A stretch of DNA of 24,662 nt from Saccoglossus kowalevskii. Its lineage: Eukaryota > Hemichordata > Enteropneusta > Harrimaniidae. Shown piece after piece: positions 1-10,500 of the stretch. Each line of letters begins with the position of its first letter. The first letter of the stretch is position 1. The position numbers and the translations under genes are program-made. The notes under the pieces were generated by a model, which was not told the DNA's origin, did no database searches, and worked only from the letters and a program-made list of their open reading frames with translations. The stretch covers positions 3,937 to 28,598 of the forward strand of contig NW_003133378.1 of the NCBI RefSeq assembly GCF_000003605.2. The letters run 5' to 3'.

Positions 1-613
1 ATTGATCAAGTCAAACTCACACACAAGGTACATCATGTCACAAATATGTATGTGCATTTGTTTCATGATCTCATTAACGATAGCCAAATGGGGCCGCTTT
101 AAGGTTGAAAATGCATTGAAATCGCACATTTTCACCATTCCGGACCCGTATCTCAGTTATGCATGGATGGATTTTGTTCAAATTTGGTACATACATTAAA
201 CATAATAGGACCTTGATGCACGTCTTTTTTTTTCGGATCAAGTTCGAAATGGCCGACTGGCGGCCATTTTGTTAAAGAATTCAGTTCTGGATCCGTATCC
301 AAGACATGTCTGGATTGATCAAGTTCAAACTTCACACACACATGGTACATCATGTCACAAATAGATATGTGCATTTGTTTCATGATCTGCTTAACAATAG
401 CGGAATGATGGCCATTTTAAGGCCGAAAATGCATCAAAATCACATATTTTCACAATTCCAGAACCGGATCTCAGTCATGCATGGATGGATTTTGTTCAGA
501 TTTAGCACAATGTGTTGTACATATGCAGGTGCATTTCGGTCATGATCTGCTTTGAATGTATATGTCACTCAAATATGAACGGGACGGGGACGTGTCATTG
601 ACAATGACTTGTT
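1..613 (+). mobile_element. Helentron-like repeat family A, copy A1 (3' part, cut by window edge)
   Basis: Contains two tandem core units (about 1-300 and 301-545). Both carry the motifs 'CATGTCACAAATA', 'GCATTTGTTTCATGATC', 'GGCCATTTTGTT'-like and 'CATGGATGGATTTTGTTCA'. It ends in GGGACGTGTCATTGACAATGAC, where GTCATT (594-599) pairs with AATGAC (603-608), followed by TTGTT. The same terminal hairpin closes copy A3 at 22441-22460. Short ORFs here are by-products of the repeat. No coding capacity for a transposase is seen, so it is non-autonomous. Confidence 0.7.
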
Positions 614-1037
614 ATTAAATAATAGATTTTTGGGGCTTTAAAAGTAATAATTTAATACATAATTAGAATGTGTCTTGCTCCTGAATATGGTTAGTTTTGA
701 ACTGCCAATGTAAAACTTATCTGTATTTCTACGTTTTTATTCAAAATCATAGTTTTAGTTTTTTTAATACTTACAGTTAACTTCCAATTTTCACAATAGT
801 TCTTTGAAATTCAAAAGAGAACTTTGTAATCCTGATTTAGTTTTCAATAAGAGTACAGTATTTGTACATACATGTACAACATAAACATGGAATTGGTTCT
901 TTTTCCAACAATGGATACTCAGTTAAATCAGTCATTAGCCCATTTGGTGAATCAGACTGGGATTAGAATTATGAGAGGGGCTGACCTAGGGATGTCTTAC
1001 TGTATTGGCTCTCTTAGTAATATGTATGCTTATTAAA
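614..1037. other. AT-rich intergenic DNA, nothing identified
   Basis: No gene-like reading frame, repeat copy or RNA structure recognised. Confidence 0.5.
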
Positions 1038-1039
1038 TA

Positions 1040-1400
1040 GACCATTTTCCGTTCACTGCGAGAATCACGCGTTATGCGTGAAATCGAACGTAAAAACAGG
1101 ACAAACAAAGGTCATAGCGTCGTAGTCGCGTCAAACATCGCGTGGGATTCGACAAACGCGAAAGTATTTCGGGGACATTTCCATGCTTAATAATGTGCTG
1201 TCCACATTTGATGATAGGCAATTTTGATTAAGTAAGGGTATTCGGAAGCAATATTCCTCTGTCGAAGATCGGCCGGTCAATGTAAGCTGCAAAATAAAGA
1301 AATTCTATTTCAAAATCAAATCCTTCGATTTTTGTGGCAGACGTTCGACGCGCGTCTTTCATGCATCTCGCGAGATCTCGCAATTGTTCGGAAAATCACC
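1040..1400 (+). mobile_element. CpG-rich TA-flanked MITE, copy A
   Basis: A 361-bp element flanked by TA (1038-1039 and 1401-1402). The left end GACCATTTTCCGTTCAC...TGCGAGA and the right end TCTCGCAATTGTTCGGAAAA...CACC form an imperfect terminal inverted repeat of about 24 bp. A near-identical copy lies at 20288-20650 and an old one at 12517-13352. It contains 31 CpG sites in a CpG-poor surrounding and a TCTCGCGAGA palindrome at 1366-1375. TA flanks suggest mobilisation by a Tc1/mariner-type transposase; this is inference, as the element encodes nothing. Confidence 0.85.
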
Positions 1401-1402
1401 TA

Positions 1403-1751
1403 TTGTGTGGGTACTTTATGGTTAAAATAAGTAGATTCAAGATACAAAAAATGTAATTTTTGGTTTACATGTATATGTGCTTCTATTGGAGATGCAATCC
1501 TAATGGAGTAAATACGATTCACTAAAAAGAGTCCAACTAAGAAAAATATCTGTTTGTCGTTTCCGCGCGCATCATTTTGAACTATGCGCCTCGGATATTT
1601 TTTCCATTCTAAAAGTAAAACATTCCAAATTGCGCTTGTACTCTCACTTGTCTCAAATTTCCCCCATTTTAGCTCAGTATTCAAAAAAAAAACTTTCCAT
1701 GAAGCAAGAAACAGAGATTTTTTTTTTCCTGGCCTTAGTTATATAAATTAA
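1403..1751. other. Intergenic DNA, nothing identified
   Basis: The 94-codon minus-strand frame at 1400-1684 has no recognisable domain. No repeat was matched elsewhere in the window. Confidence 0.4.
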
Positions 1752-2291
1752 CCTTTAACCACCAAATTTGACCTGATCACCTATCAAGTAAGCTATAATA
1801 TGGAAAATTATTTGCAAAACATTTCAAATTTCAGCCTCAGGAAAATGCTTTCAAAATTCCGTCTGAGTGACCACAACTTAGAAATAGAATTAGGTAGAAG
1901 AACAAAGCCCAAAATAGAATTAGAAAATAGACACTGTAATAAATGTAACACTAAAGCATTAGGAGATGAAAAACATTTCCTGCTATTTTGTACTGGCTAT
2001 ATAGAACAAAGAAAAAAACTGTTTGATGAGTGTTCAATAAATATTTACACAATGGATGTGAATTCCATATTTAAAAAGATTATGGAGAATAATATAGCTT
2101 TAGCAAAATACTTAAAGAGCACAATTTTTAAAACCACAGAAAGTAATTAATTTATTTTTTTATTTTATTTTACTAACATTTTATTTTTATCTCTTATGTA
2201 TTGTATGTATTGTATGTATTTATGTTCCTTACCATACAAAAACCCTCTGAAGGTTTTTTTAGTAGTGTAATAAAGTTATTATTATTATTAT
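1752..2291 (+). mobile_element. 5'-truncated non-LTR retrotransposon (LINE) 3' end, copy 1
   Basis: The frame is open from 1752 to 2150 and encodes the C-terminal region of a LINE reverse-transcriptase polyprotein: FRLSDHNLEIELGRR, then a Cys-His zinc-binding motif (CNKC ... HFLLFC, i.e. C-x2-C-xn-H-x4-C). No RT catalytic motif is present. After the stop is an AT-rich 3' UTR, a hairpin (AAAAACC 2238-2244 with GGTTTTT 2252-2258) and a (TTA)n tail to about 2291. The host-side 5' boundary is not clear. The clade (Jockey/CR1/RTE-type) cannot be decided from this piece. Confidence 0.8.
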
Positions 2292-3036
2292 CACATAATT
2301 ACCCTCCATAATTTTGTTTTCATATTTTTTTTCAAAATAAACAATTAGAAATTTTGCCTATAGAAAAAAGAAACACAATAATTCGCCAAATGTTTTGGCA
2401 GAAGAGATTATGGTGCTCAAAACACTGTACAAATTCATGATTCTCATGCTACTATAATTATAAGTTCATACTAATTAGTAATTTATTGTACCCACACCTA
2501 CAACTTCTGTTTAATTATTTAATTAAGCAGTTTAATATGGATACTGCAAAATGGGGAAATTTGAAAGCACTACAAATTCTGGATTTTTTGCTTAGCGAAA
2601 TGTTATATCAAATAAACAAAAAACGCAAATAAAAATTGGGCATACCAAGTTTCCAGGGAGACAATAATTTTGTGATTACTTGCTAGTGTGAAATATCAGT
2701 CAGAAATCATAGTCTGACTTATTCACATCCTTGATGGTTACTCTTACCCTCTAGTATTATGGCAGACTAAAAGATTGTCTCCTCTATTGATCAAGTATTG
2801 CCGTGCTTATCATTGAACTCAATCACGTAAATATACAAATATTGGTAACGACCGTTATATTAAAAGCACATCTCTTACAGTATTGAACATAAACCAAAAA
2901 TTTTATTTATTATAAACTGGTTCATTTAGACACCTCTGAGATTTAATTGGCTAAATAAAATAGTGTGTTTTTTGGAAACTAAAAATTGAGTAGATAGGCA
3001 AGTATAACATAGTATTTTATCACATTATCACCTTAG
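2292..3036. other. AT-rich intergenic DNA, nothing identified
   Basis: Contains only short frames and simple A/T tracts between the two LINE remnants. The 5' part of LINE copy 2 could start somewhere here but leaves no readable coding trace. Confidence 0.4.
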
Positions 3037-3607
3037 TACCTTGTTATCCTGAAAAACATTGAGATGCGCGAAAATTTAACTAAATTCCGCCTCAGTGACC
3101 ATAACTTGAAAATTGAGACTGGCAGACACAAAGGAATACCCCTTGCTAATAGATTATGCAACCTTTGTGATCAAAATGAAGTAGAAGATGAGTATCACCT
3201 CATGATGTCATGTAAAAGATATACCCCCGAAAGAAATGTCCTATTCAAAATGGCAAAAACCAAAATCCAAAACTTTAAAAATTTGCCACCAAAGACACAA
3301 TTCATAGCCTTGCTAAACAACAGTGGCCTAACACTCCCCGTAGCAGGGTACCTAAAGAAGTGTTTTGAAATAAGACAGCAACCCCAGTGACAACCTTCTT
3401 TCACTATTTAAGTTTTGCATTTTGTTTTCTATCTATCGTAGTATCATAATTTTATGCTTGCTATTCTCTGTAATGTATTAGCTTAGTTTGTTTTATTTTA
3501 TCTATTTACTTTTTTGGAACATTTTATTCCTTCTTAAACTTTTGTAACCATTGCCGATCCCTCCGGGGGATGTGTAAGCGTTAATAACATTATTATTATT
3601 ATTATTA
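3037..3607 (+). mobile_element. 5'-truncated non-LTR retrotransposon (LINE) 3' end, copy 2
   Basis: The frame is open from 3037 to 3390 and encodes the same C-terminal module as copy 1: LTKFRLSDHNLKIETGR, then CNLC ... HLMMSC (C-x2-C-xn-H-x4-C). The protein is clearly diverged from copy 1, so this is a different subfamily or an older split. Its 3' end has a GC hairpin (ATCCC 3557-3561, GGGAT 3567-3571) followed by an (ATT)n tail to about 3607. The 3' UTR sequence is unlike copy 1, yet the hairpin-plus-ATT layout is the same. Confidence 0.82.
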
Positions 3608-4030
3608 GTCTGTTTGAACACAGTCTGAAAATGAGGATTTGTGGATAGACCTCTACGTGTCTGTCTGTTCTTGCTTGCCCAAATTCAACTTCACACAATA
3701 ATCATATAGCGATACATATGCTCATCCATTCATTTCATGATCTGATTTAAGATGGCTGATTGACGGATCGGATTTAAAATGACCAACTCGTGGCCATTTT
3801 ATTTAACAAATGCTGTTCCAGAGCCATATCTCTGACATGTCTTCACAAATCTTTTTCAAACATTACAGATACACCATACATTATGTCAGACACATGTATG
3901 TACATTTGTTTGATGATCAGATTCAAGATTGTTGAATGGCGCAGCATTGTGCCAATGAACAATATACATATTATACAGCCAACACTTTTGTTTGAACATT
4001 TGTTCAGTGTGCAGCTTGAAACAGGAGGTG
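3605..4030 (+). mobile_element. Family A copy A2, degenerate
   Basis: Begins TTAGTCTGTTTGAACACAGT, a decayed match to the A3 head (TTAGTCCCTGTTCTGAATAA), and includes GTGTCTGTCTGTTC. Core motifs are TTTCATGATCTGATTTAAGA, GGCCATTTTATTT and 'TACATTTGTTTGATGATC'. It abuts the (ATT)n tail of LINE copy 2. No terminal hairpin is seen on the right, so it is truncated or eroded. Confidence 0.6.
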
Positions 4031-4844
4031 AGCCATAAAAAGATAAAGGAATATAAAAAGGTTGGGTTACCATGAACATACTATTTCTTTTGCTAAGGAG
4101 AGGCTTATAATTATTATTTATAGAACTATAGGAAATACAAGTGGTGTGGGATATAAGATAAAGACACTGTTGAGTGCAATCAGTTTTTCCAATAAAACAA
4201 CTTAATAGAATCATGTATGTTGTGAAAATAAACTATCACTACTTATTATTTCTATGGTAACCATAGCTGGCTGGGTTTCTTAGCTGCACATATTTATTTT
4301 TCCAAAAGTTCAATTTTGCAAAGGGTTAATAAATAAGCAACTGTAGTTAAGACATGTCATGTTCTATGTGGGCCCATGTGACATATACTATTTATGTAAA
4401 ATACATACCATATCTGCTCTGTTAGATGCACATCTGCATTATGAACATGTATAAACCAAAAATCACATTAATTTTGTTGTATACTAAATCATTTTGACCA
4501 TTGACACACCTGTAATTTATACAAGTGTACAATGTATGATATTAATATATGATTGTTTGTTCACACACAATTTTGTCAAGGATGAATATAATTTTTTGTT
4601 GATTTGTCTATCCTACAGACAAGACTACAGACAGACTACAGACAGACTAATCCCCCAACATGTTTGATTCCAACCTACTGTTAATAAATTTAAAAATTAT
4701 TTTGATATTCTTCAAAATATTTGTACGTTTGCAATTGTGATTTATAATAGTGGTATAGAATCATAATATACATGTATCTGTTACATTTTACTTATTGTTT
4801 TGAAGTGTTTGTATATGGGCCGGAGGCCTAGGAAAGCATACAAT
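4031..4844. other. AT-rich intergenic DNA with a short TACAGACAGAC repeat and one palindrome
   Basis: No gene. There is a perfect odd palindrome CTATGGTAACCATAG at 4252-4266 and a small direct repeat of (CTACAGACAGA)n at about 4614-4650. Nothing else was recognised. Confidence 0.5.
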
Positions 4845-5132
4845 TTTCTAAACCGGGGAACAGGGGTGCAGCGCCCTGATAATCTCGGCTGGCGCCCTCT
4901 TACCAAATTGCCAATTGAACTTTCTAGTCATAAATATATTTCTTGAGCTGTGCAAGTCCGTGCTGCTGTACAACATGAAATCTTTCACAAATATATTTTT
5001 CTTCATGGAAACTTCCCAGCAACACCAGCTGACAATGTGTCTGGACACCAAATACACTAAAATTGAGATAAATGCACCAAAATGGCGTCGCTTCGCTCTC
5101 TCACCTGTTCATTTTTATAGAAAAAACCCTGT
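4845..5132 (-). mobile_element. Short interspersed repeat family D, copy D1
   Basis: Read on the minus strand it begins CAGGGTTTTTTCTATAAAAA, has GCGACGCCA inside, and ends AGGGCGCTGCACCCCTGTTC followed by a GTTTAGAAAA-like tail. The same ends occur in + orientation at 14726-14995. The middle portions of the two copies do not align by eye. AACAGGGG/CCCCTGTT at the ends suggests a short inverted repeat. No coding capacity. Overlapping short ORFs on both strands are not supported. Confidence 0.55.
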
Positions 5133-5533
5133 GGATCATGTGCTGTTCAATAATCACTAGCCTTTATTTTAATGTACATAATTATGTGTTCATTGTAATA
5201 TTTGTATTCTAAAGTAGCCTTTGATATCATAAATGAAATGATTTCTTATTTCATGAAAACTATTTTTATGGTGTGGCCGAAACTATTATGTTTTTTATAA
5301 TCACTATGCATGTTATAAATTGACTGCAGTAATTTACCCACCTCATTACACACCTAGCAGTAGAAAACAATAGAATTCAGCCATATGAAACATGAATGTT
5401 TCTTATTTGCTAAACGTGTCAAATTTTCCTCACATTTGTTTATGCCAAATTTGTCACTAATGAAGCACATAGAAGAATGTTACTAAATACAATGCATGCT
5501 CAAATTTCATAAGACACTTATGATATATGTTAA
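5133..5533. other. AT-rich intergenic DNA, nothing identified
   Basis: No frame, repeat copy or structure recognised before the satellite starts. Confidence 0.5.
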
Positions 5534-6454
5534 TAAATTACTAAAAAAAGAATACCAAAAAGTTTGCTCCCAGGCAGTAAGGGATCACATTGACTTCTGC
5601 TACTGTGTATGCATTGGCTGATACGATTGCCATACTGACTGTGTGCATACTTTGTAGTATAATTACTAGAATAAGAATACCAGAAAGTTTGCTCTCAGGC
5701 AGTATGGGATCACATTGACTTCTGCTACTGTAAGCATTGGCTGATATGAATGCCATACTGACTTTTTATATACTTTGTAGTATAATTACTAGAATAAGAA
5801 TAAGAATACCAGAAAGTTTGCTCTCAGGCAGTAAGGGATCACATTGACTTCTGCTACTGTAAGCATTGGCTGATATGAATGCCATACTGACTTTTTATAT
5901 ACTTTGTAGTATAATTACTAGAATAAGAATACCAGAAAGTTTGCTCTCAGGCAGTAAGGGATCACATTGACTTCTGCTACTGTATGCATTGGATTATATG
6001 AATGCCATACTGACTTTTTATATACTTTGTAGTATAATTACTAGAATAAGAATACCAGAAAGTTTGCTCTCAGGCAGTAAGGGATCACATTGACTTCTGC
6101 TACTGTATGCATTGGATTATATGAATGCCATACTGACTTTTTATATACTTTGTAGTATAATTACTAGAATAAGAATACCAGAAAGTTTGCTCTCAGGCAG
6201 TAAGGGATCACATTGACTTCTGCTACTGTATGCATTGGATTATATAATTGCCATACTGACTTTGTGCATACTTTGTAGTATAATTACTAGAATAAGAATA
6301 CCAGAAAGTTTGCTCTCAGGCAGTAAGGGATCACATTGACTTCTGCTACTGTATGCATTGGATTATATGATTGCCATACTGACTTTGTGCATACTTTGTA
6401 CTATAATTACTAGAATAAGAATACCAGAAAGTTTGCTCTCAGGCAGTAAGGGAT
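5534..6454 (+). repeat. Tandem satellite, 123-bp unit, seven full units plus a partial eighth
   Basis: Units anchored on AAGAATACC start at 5548, 5673, 5802, 5925, 6048, 6171, 6294 and 6417. Spacings are 125, 129 and then 123 five times. Each contains AAGTTTGCTCTCAGGCAGTA, 'GGGATCACATTGACTTCTGC', 'GCCATACTGAC' and 'TTTGTAGTATAATTACTAG'. The first unit is the most diverged, and neighbouring units share variants (2 with 3, 4 with 5, 6 with 7). The array stops abruptly after GGGAT in unit 8. All frames contain stops, so it is non-coding. Confidence 0.95.
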
Positions 6455-6831
6455 TCTTGTGCACCTCATAATATTATAGTGTTATAACAAACCTGGCTAT
6501 GAATTTAGATGAATAAAAATGGACTTGCTTAGACTAAAGAATATCACATGTGAATCTTGCCAAGGATTTATCAGTTTTTGGTTTGTAAGTTTTGTGATAA
6601 GCAAGAAGATCTCCTAAGAAGTGATCTTTTTCATTTCATGAGCATTTGAAAGCGATCCTGCAGTTTCAAATACTAGTAAAGAGTTTACAGTACCTGCTTT
6701 GTTAATAAACAAGGACAATACCAAAAATAATCTCAGATAAAACTAATCAGTTATTTCACAGACTCATTAGTATTTTCTAAAAAAGTCAATTTGTCTTACA
6801 ATTTCGTGATCATCTGGTAATTGGTGTGACT
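6455..6831. other. Intergenic DNA, nothing identified
   Basis: No gene, repeat or structured RNA recognised between the satellite and the family B element. Confidence 0.5.
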
Positions 6832-7293
6832 TTTTAGCTCCGCTGTCGACTTTGTTGAGCGAAGCTTATCATATGAGTGATTGTCCATCAGCGTCCATGT
6901 CAACTTTTTACTTTTTTGACTTCTTTTTGAAAACTACAAGCCAGAATGCCTTGGGTAGAATTAATTCTCTAATTTTGGTGAATATTTTTGTTAAAAACTT
7001 AAAAAAGTGATATTTTTGACTTCTTGTTAAAAACCGCATGTCCGATAGCTTTGATATTACATATATAGGTACAACATGTGGACCTCTCTCAGATTTGTTC
7101 ATTTTGTGATGATAGCTTTAATTCTCTAATTTTGCTGAATATTTTTGTCATTTTTGGTAAAAAGTGATATTTTCCACTTATTGTTGAAAACAGCAAGTCT
7201 GATTGCTTTGATACTATACATATTGTTCATGTTGTATTGATATCTTCTGTTCTTAATTTGGAATGTTCACAGCAGAGCTATCTCAGCTGCTTG
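6832..7293 (+). mobile_element. Helentron-like repeat family B, copy B1
   Basis: The head TTTAGCTCCGCTGTC carries AGCTCCGCTGT (6836-6846). The tail ACAGCAGAGCT (7269-7279) is its inverted repeat with one mismatch. A tail hairpin follows: AGCAGAG (7271-7277) pairs with CTC...TGCT (7282-7291) with a small bulge. The core is two diverged tandem units sharing AATTCTCTAATTTT, 'GAATATTTTTGT' and 'AAAAAGTGATATTTT'. It ends about 67 bp upstream of the first coding exon's acceptor. A degenerate relative lies at about 16187-16480. Confidence 0.65.
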
Positions 7294-7360
7294 TTCAATT
7301 AACATGATAACTTTGTTCACAGATCACACCACTAACAATTGATTGTCCTTTAATTACCAG

Positions 7361-7512
7361 ATGTTCAATAAATGAAAAATGTTGTAAATTTAGAATGAAT
7401 GAATTGGAAGAACGACTACTATATAGCGCACGTCATGGTGAACACGAGGTTGTCAAAGAATTATTAGATCTGCAGAAAGATGGCTCCATAGACCTGAATA
7501 TCAATTGTAAAG
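7361..7512 (+). CDS. OSBPL1A: ORP1-like exon with start codon (5' UTR 7361-7394, CDS 7395-7512)
   Basis: The exon starts after a 3' splice site ending CAG at 7358-7360. A CACTAAC-like branch site at about 7330-7336 and a short T/C tract precede it. ATG at 7395 opens MNELEERLLYSARHGEHEVV, which matches the position and style of the ORP1 amino terminus. The exon ends in ...NINCK plus one base (phase 1) at a GTAATA donor. It encodes residues 1-39, the leading helices before the first canonical ankyrin repeat. The frame is open back to the acceptor, so the ATG choice rests on similarity to the family start. At least one non-coding 5' exon and the promoter must lie upstream, and I could not locate them. 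Confidence 0.88.
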
Positions 7513-10500
7513 GTAATATTGGTTTCTGACTTCCATCTTGTCTGTTTAAGTGGTTTTCTTTCCCAAATTTGGCGTATAGAGTAGCGTCTTCAAAAAGTAC
7601 AGAATGATCCTTTTTGATGTACCTGTACCACATTGTGACAGCAAATGATAAATAATCCTCATCCGACAAACAATTAGGTTTGAACCTTTAAAAAAATAAA
7701 TATGTTTCTAGGGGTAAATATTTTGGCCAGGCGTTTTGTACATTAATGGGTATAGTCAGCAATCAATAAACATGGTCACAAGACCAGTAATTTGCATATC
7801 CAATTGATACAGGGGATTTCATTGAGATTTGTTACATAAATTATTCATTTAGCAATACATGTTTCATACAGACAGATTCGTAGCCATCTTGCTTTTGGCC
7901 ATATTACCGGTACTTTAACTTCAGGCATGAATAATATCTTCTCTAATTGCATTGGGGACTGTGCCCATAACAATGAGTAGTTATTAATATTGTATGACAT
8001 AGGTTTTGTCATGTCAATAACTTTTTGGAAATGTCATTTTATGCTAAAATAAATAAGATCAATATATTTGCTTTATTAATAGCTCATGTTCGTTAGTATA
8101 GAATACAGAATACAATACAATTTTTACAATGTATGAATGTGTACAAAAATGTAATATAAAGCCTGTTTTCGATGTAGTGTTTGCGCACAGGAACACAGAA
8201 ACCGATGTCATGCGTTACATATAAAACAAAGAAATTGCAACTTCACACAGACATGTCCATGTGTGTCCTCACAGCTGATCTGCAAATGTTCATTTGAGAT
8301 AACCTCAATATATGTATGATTTACAGTAATTAAATACCCATCTTTGTAATTAAATTCATACTCTTCTTAACTTTATTAGGTCGGTCTAAAGCTAACAATG
8401 GCTGGAGTGCATTGCATCTTTCGTGTTACTTCGGACATAAAGAAGTTGTACATTTACTGTTGAAGTATGGTGTTGATGTTAATATCGTCAATCAGGTCGG
8501 CGACACACCATTACACCGAGCAGCGTATACAGGTAGAACGGTGAGTTCAAAATTAAGGGTTGATAAAAAAAAGGGTTCCTAAGTTAGGTTATGGTGACAT
8601 TGAACATGAATGATATAATTTATAAAACTTATTTAAGTTGATTATGATTTCTTCACACTTGTGTAAAAAATCTCTAAGCTTGTATTGTGTGGTTTTAGAA
8701 TGTCGTATTATGTTAGACTCAATCCTGTAAATTTCAAGTGGCACAAACTTACAAAATGTGCAAAGCCTTGATGATTGTACCAAATTTCAGAAGCTCCAAA
8801 TATAAAGAATACTAAATAAAAAAAAATTTAATATTCGAACAGGAATTGGTTCTGTTGTTAATCCAGTATAATGCAGACGTGGCTGTAATTAATGGCGAAG
8901 GACACACGCCGAAAAATGTTACACATGTTGCTGAAGTCAAAAGATTATTGGAAGGTATGTAATAGGTATAAAGTTCATAGAATGGTCATATAGTTATTGT
9001 AATGATTGTCATACATGGAACATGTGGTTCCTGTTGATCCTACAGTAAAATTTGATTTTATATTCTAAGTCTCGTCACATATGCAAAATATTTCTACTGT
9101 GCAGTCTGAACTATTTGTTTGTAATCACAACGCATGTTAACAACTTGACCAAAGCGTGATACTATCCACTGGTGGACAACTGTATTTTGTGTAGTTGGCA
9201 TGTTCTAGGTGCCATTCCACATTCAAGTGAGAGCAAGTAATCAAACAGAAACGACAGTTTGCAGAAGTTGAAAAATCACACAAGTATACCCAAACGGCAT
9301 ATTGTGATTTAACAGTTTTTGACTCCTGTGTGCGAAGCACAAAAAGGGAGTTTTTGCAGTTAATAGTGTGTCTGTCTGTGTGTCTGTGTGTGTGTGTCTG
9401 TTCCACTGCTATCTCAAGAACCATACATTGGTTTTTGATGAAACTTGGTGCATAGATGCTCTGGGCCAATGCGTAGATTTGATTTGGTTTTGGTAAAAAT
9501 CCATGCATATTAATTACCTAATTTGCATGATAATTAACTGACTTTTTAGCTGTTCCATGACTGTTCCACTGATATCTAAAGAGCTACTCATTGGATTTTG
9601 ATGAAACTTAGCACATAGATGCTCCAAACTAATGTGCAGATTTGATTAGTTTTGGGTAAAAATCTGTGCAATATTAATTACCTAATTTGCATAATGATTA
9701 ATCAATTTTTGGCTTTTCCACTGATATCTCAAGTACTAATCATCACATTTCAATAAAACTTGGTACATAGATATCATAGGACACTGCGCAGACCTGATAG
9801 CTGTTAGGGTAATATTTAATTACCTAATTTGCATAATTAATTAATTTTCAGCTTTTGATATTTCAAGTAGTAATCATCACATTTCAATAAAACTTGATAC
9901 ATAGATGTCATAGGACACTGCACAGACCTGATAGTTTTTAGTGTAATATCAATACATATTAATTACCTAATTTGTATAATTAATTTTCAGCTTTTGATAT
10001 TTCAAGTAGTATTCATCACATATCAATGAAACTTGGTACATAGATGTCATAGGACACTGCACAGACCTGATAGTTTTTAGGGTAATATCAGTACATATTA
10101 ATTACCTAATTTGCATAATTAATTTTCAGCTTTTGATATTTCAAGAATTAATCGTCACATTTCAATGAAACTTGGTACATACATGTAGTTACTTAAGGAC
10201 TGTGCAGAGATCTGATTAATTTTGGGGTAAATATTTGTGCATATTACCTAATTTGCATAATTAGTTATTTTTTCCCATGTATGTTCCACTGATATATAAA
10301 GAACCACTAATTGGATTTTAATTATTCATCATCACATTTCAATGAACCTAGGACTAAGCAGAGACCCAAGTAGTTTTTGGTAAATATTTATGCTTATTAA
10401 TCACCTAATAAAAATAATTAACACTGATATCTCAATTACTGATCATCACATTTGAATAAAATAGACAGGCCCTATTAATTTTGGGTTGAAATTTGTTCAT

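Noticed and set aside
306..545. 79-codon + strand frame at the left edge
   Set aside because: It consists of family A core-unit words that recur elsewhere in the window.
3843..4214. 123-codon minus-strand frame
   Set aside because: Overlaps the degenerate family A copy A2 antisense; no domain recognised.
5541..5756. 71-codon minus-strand frame with an internal repeat
   Set aside because: It is the antisense of the first satellite units; later units have stops in the same frame.
5534..6454. Possible CRISPR-like array
   Set aside because: The whole 123-bp unit is repeated without unique spacers, and the host is eukaryotic; it is a satellite.
9137..9508. 123-codon minus-strand frame with a THTHRHTDRHT run
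   Set aside because: It crosses the head and GTCTG microsatellite of the family C repeat; the peptide is a by-product of the microsatellite.
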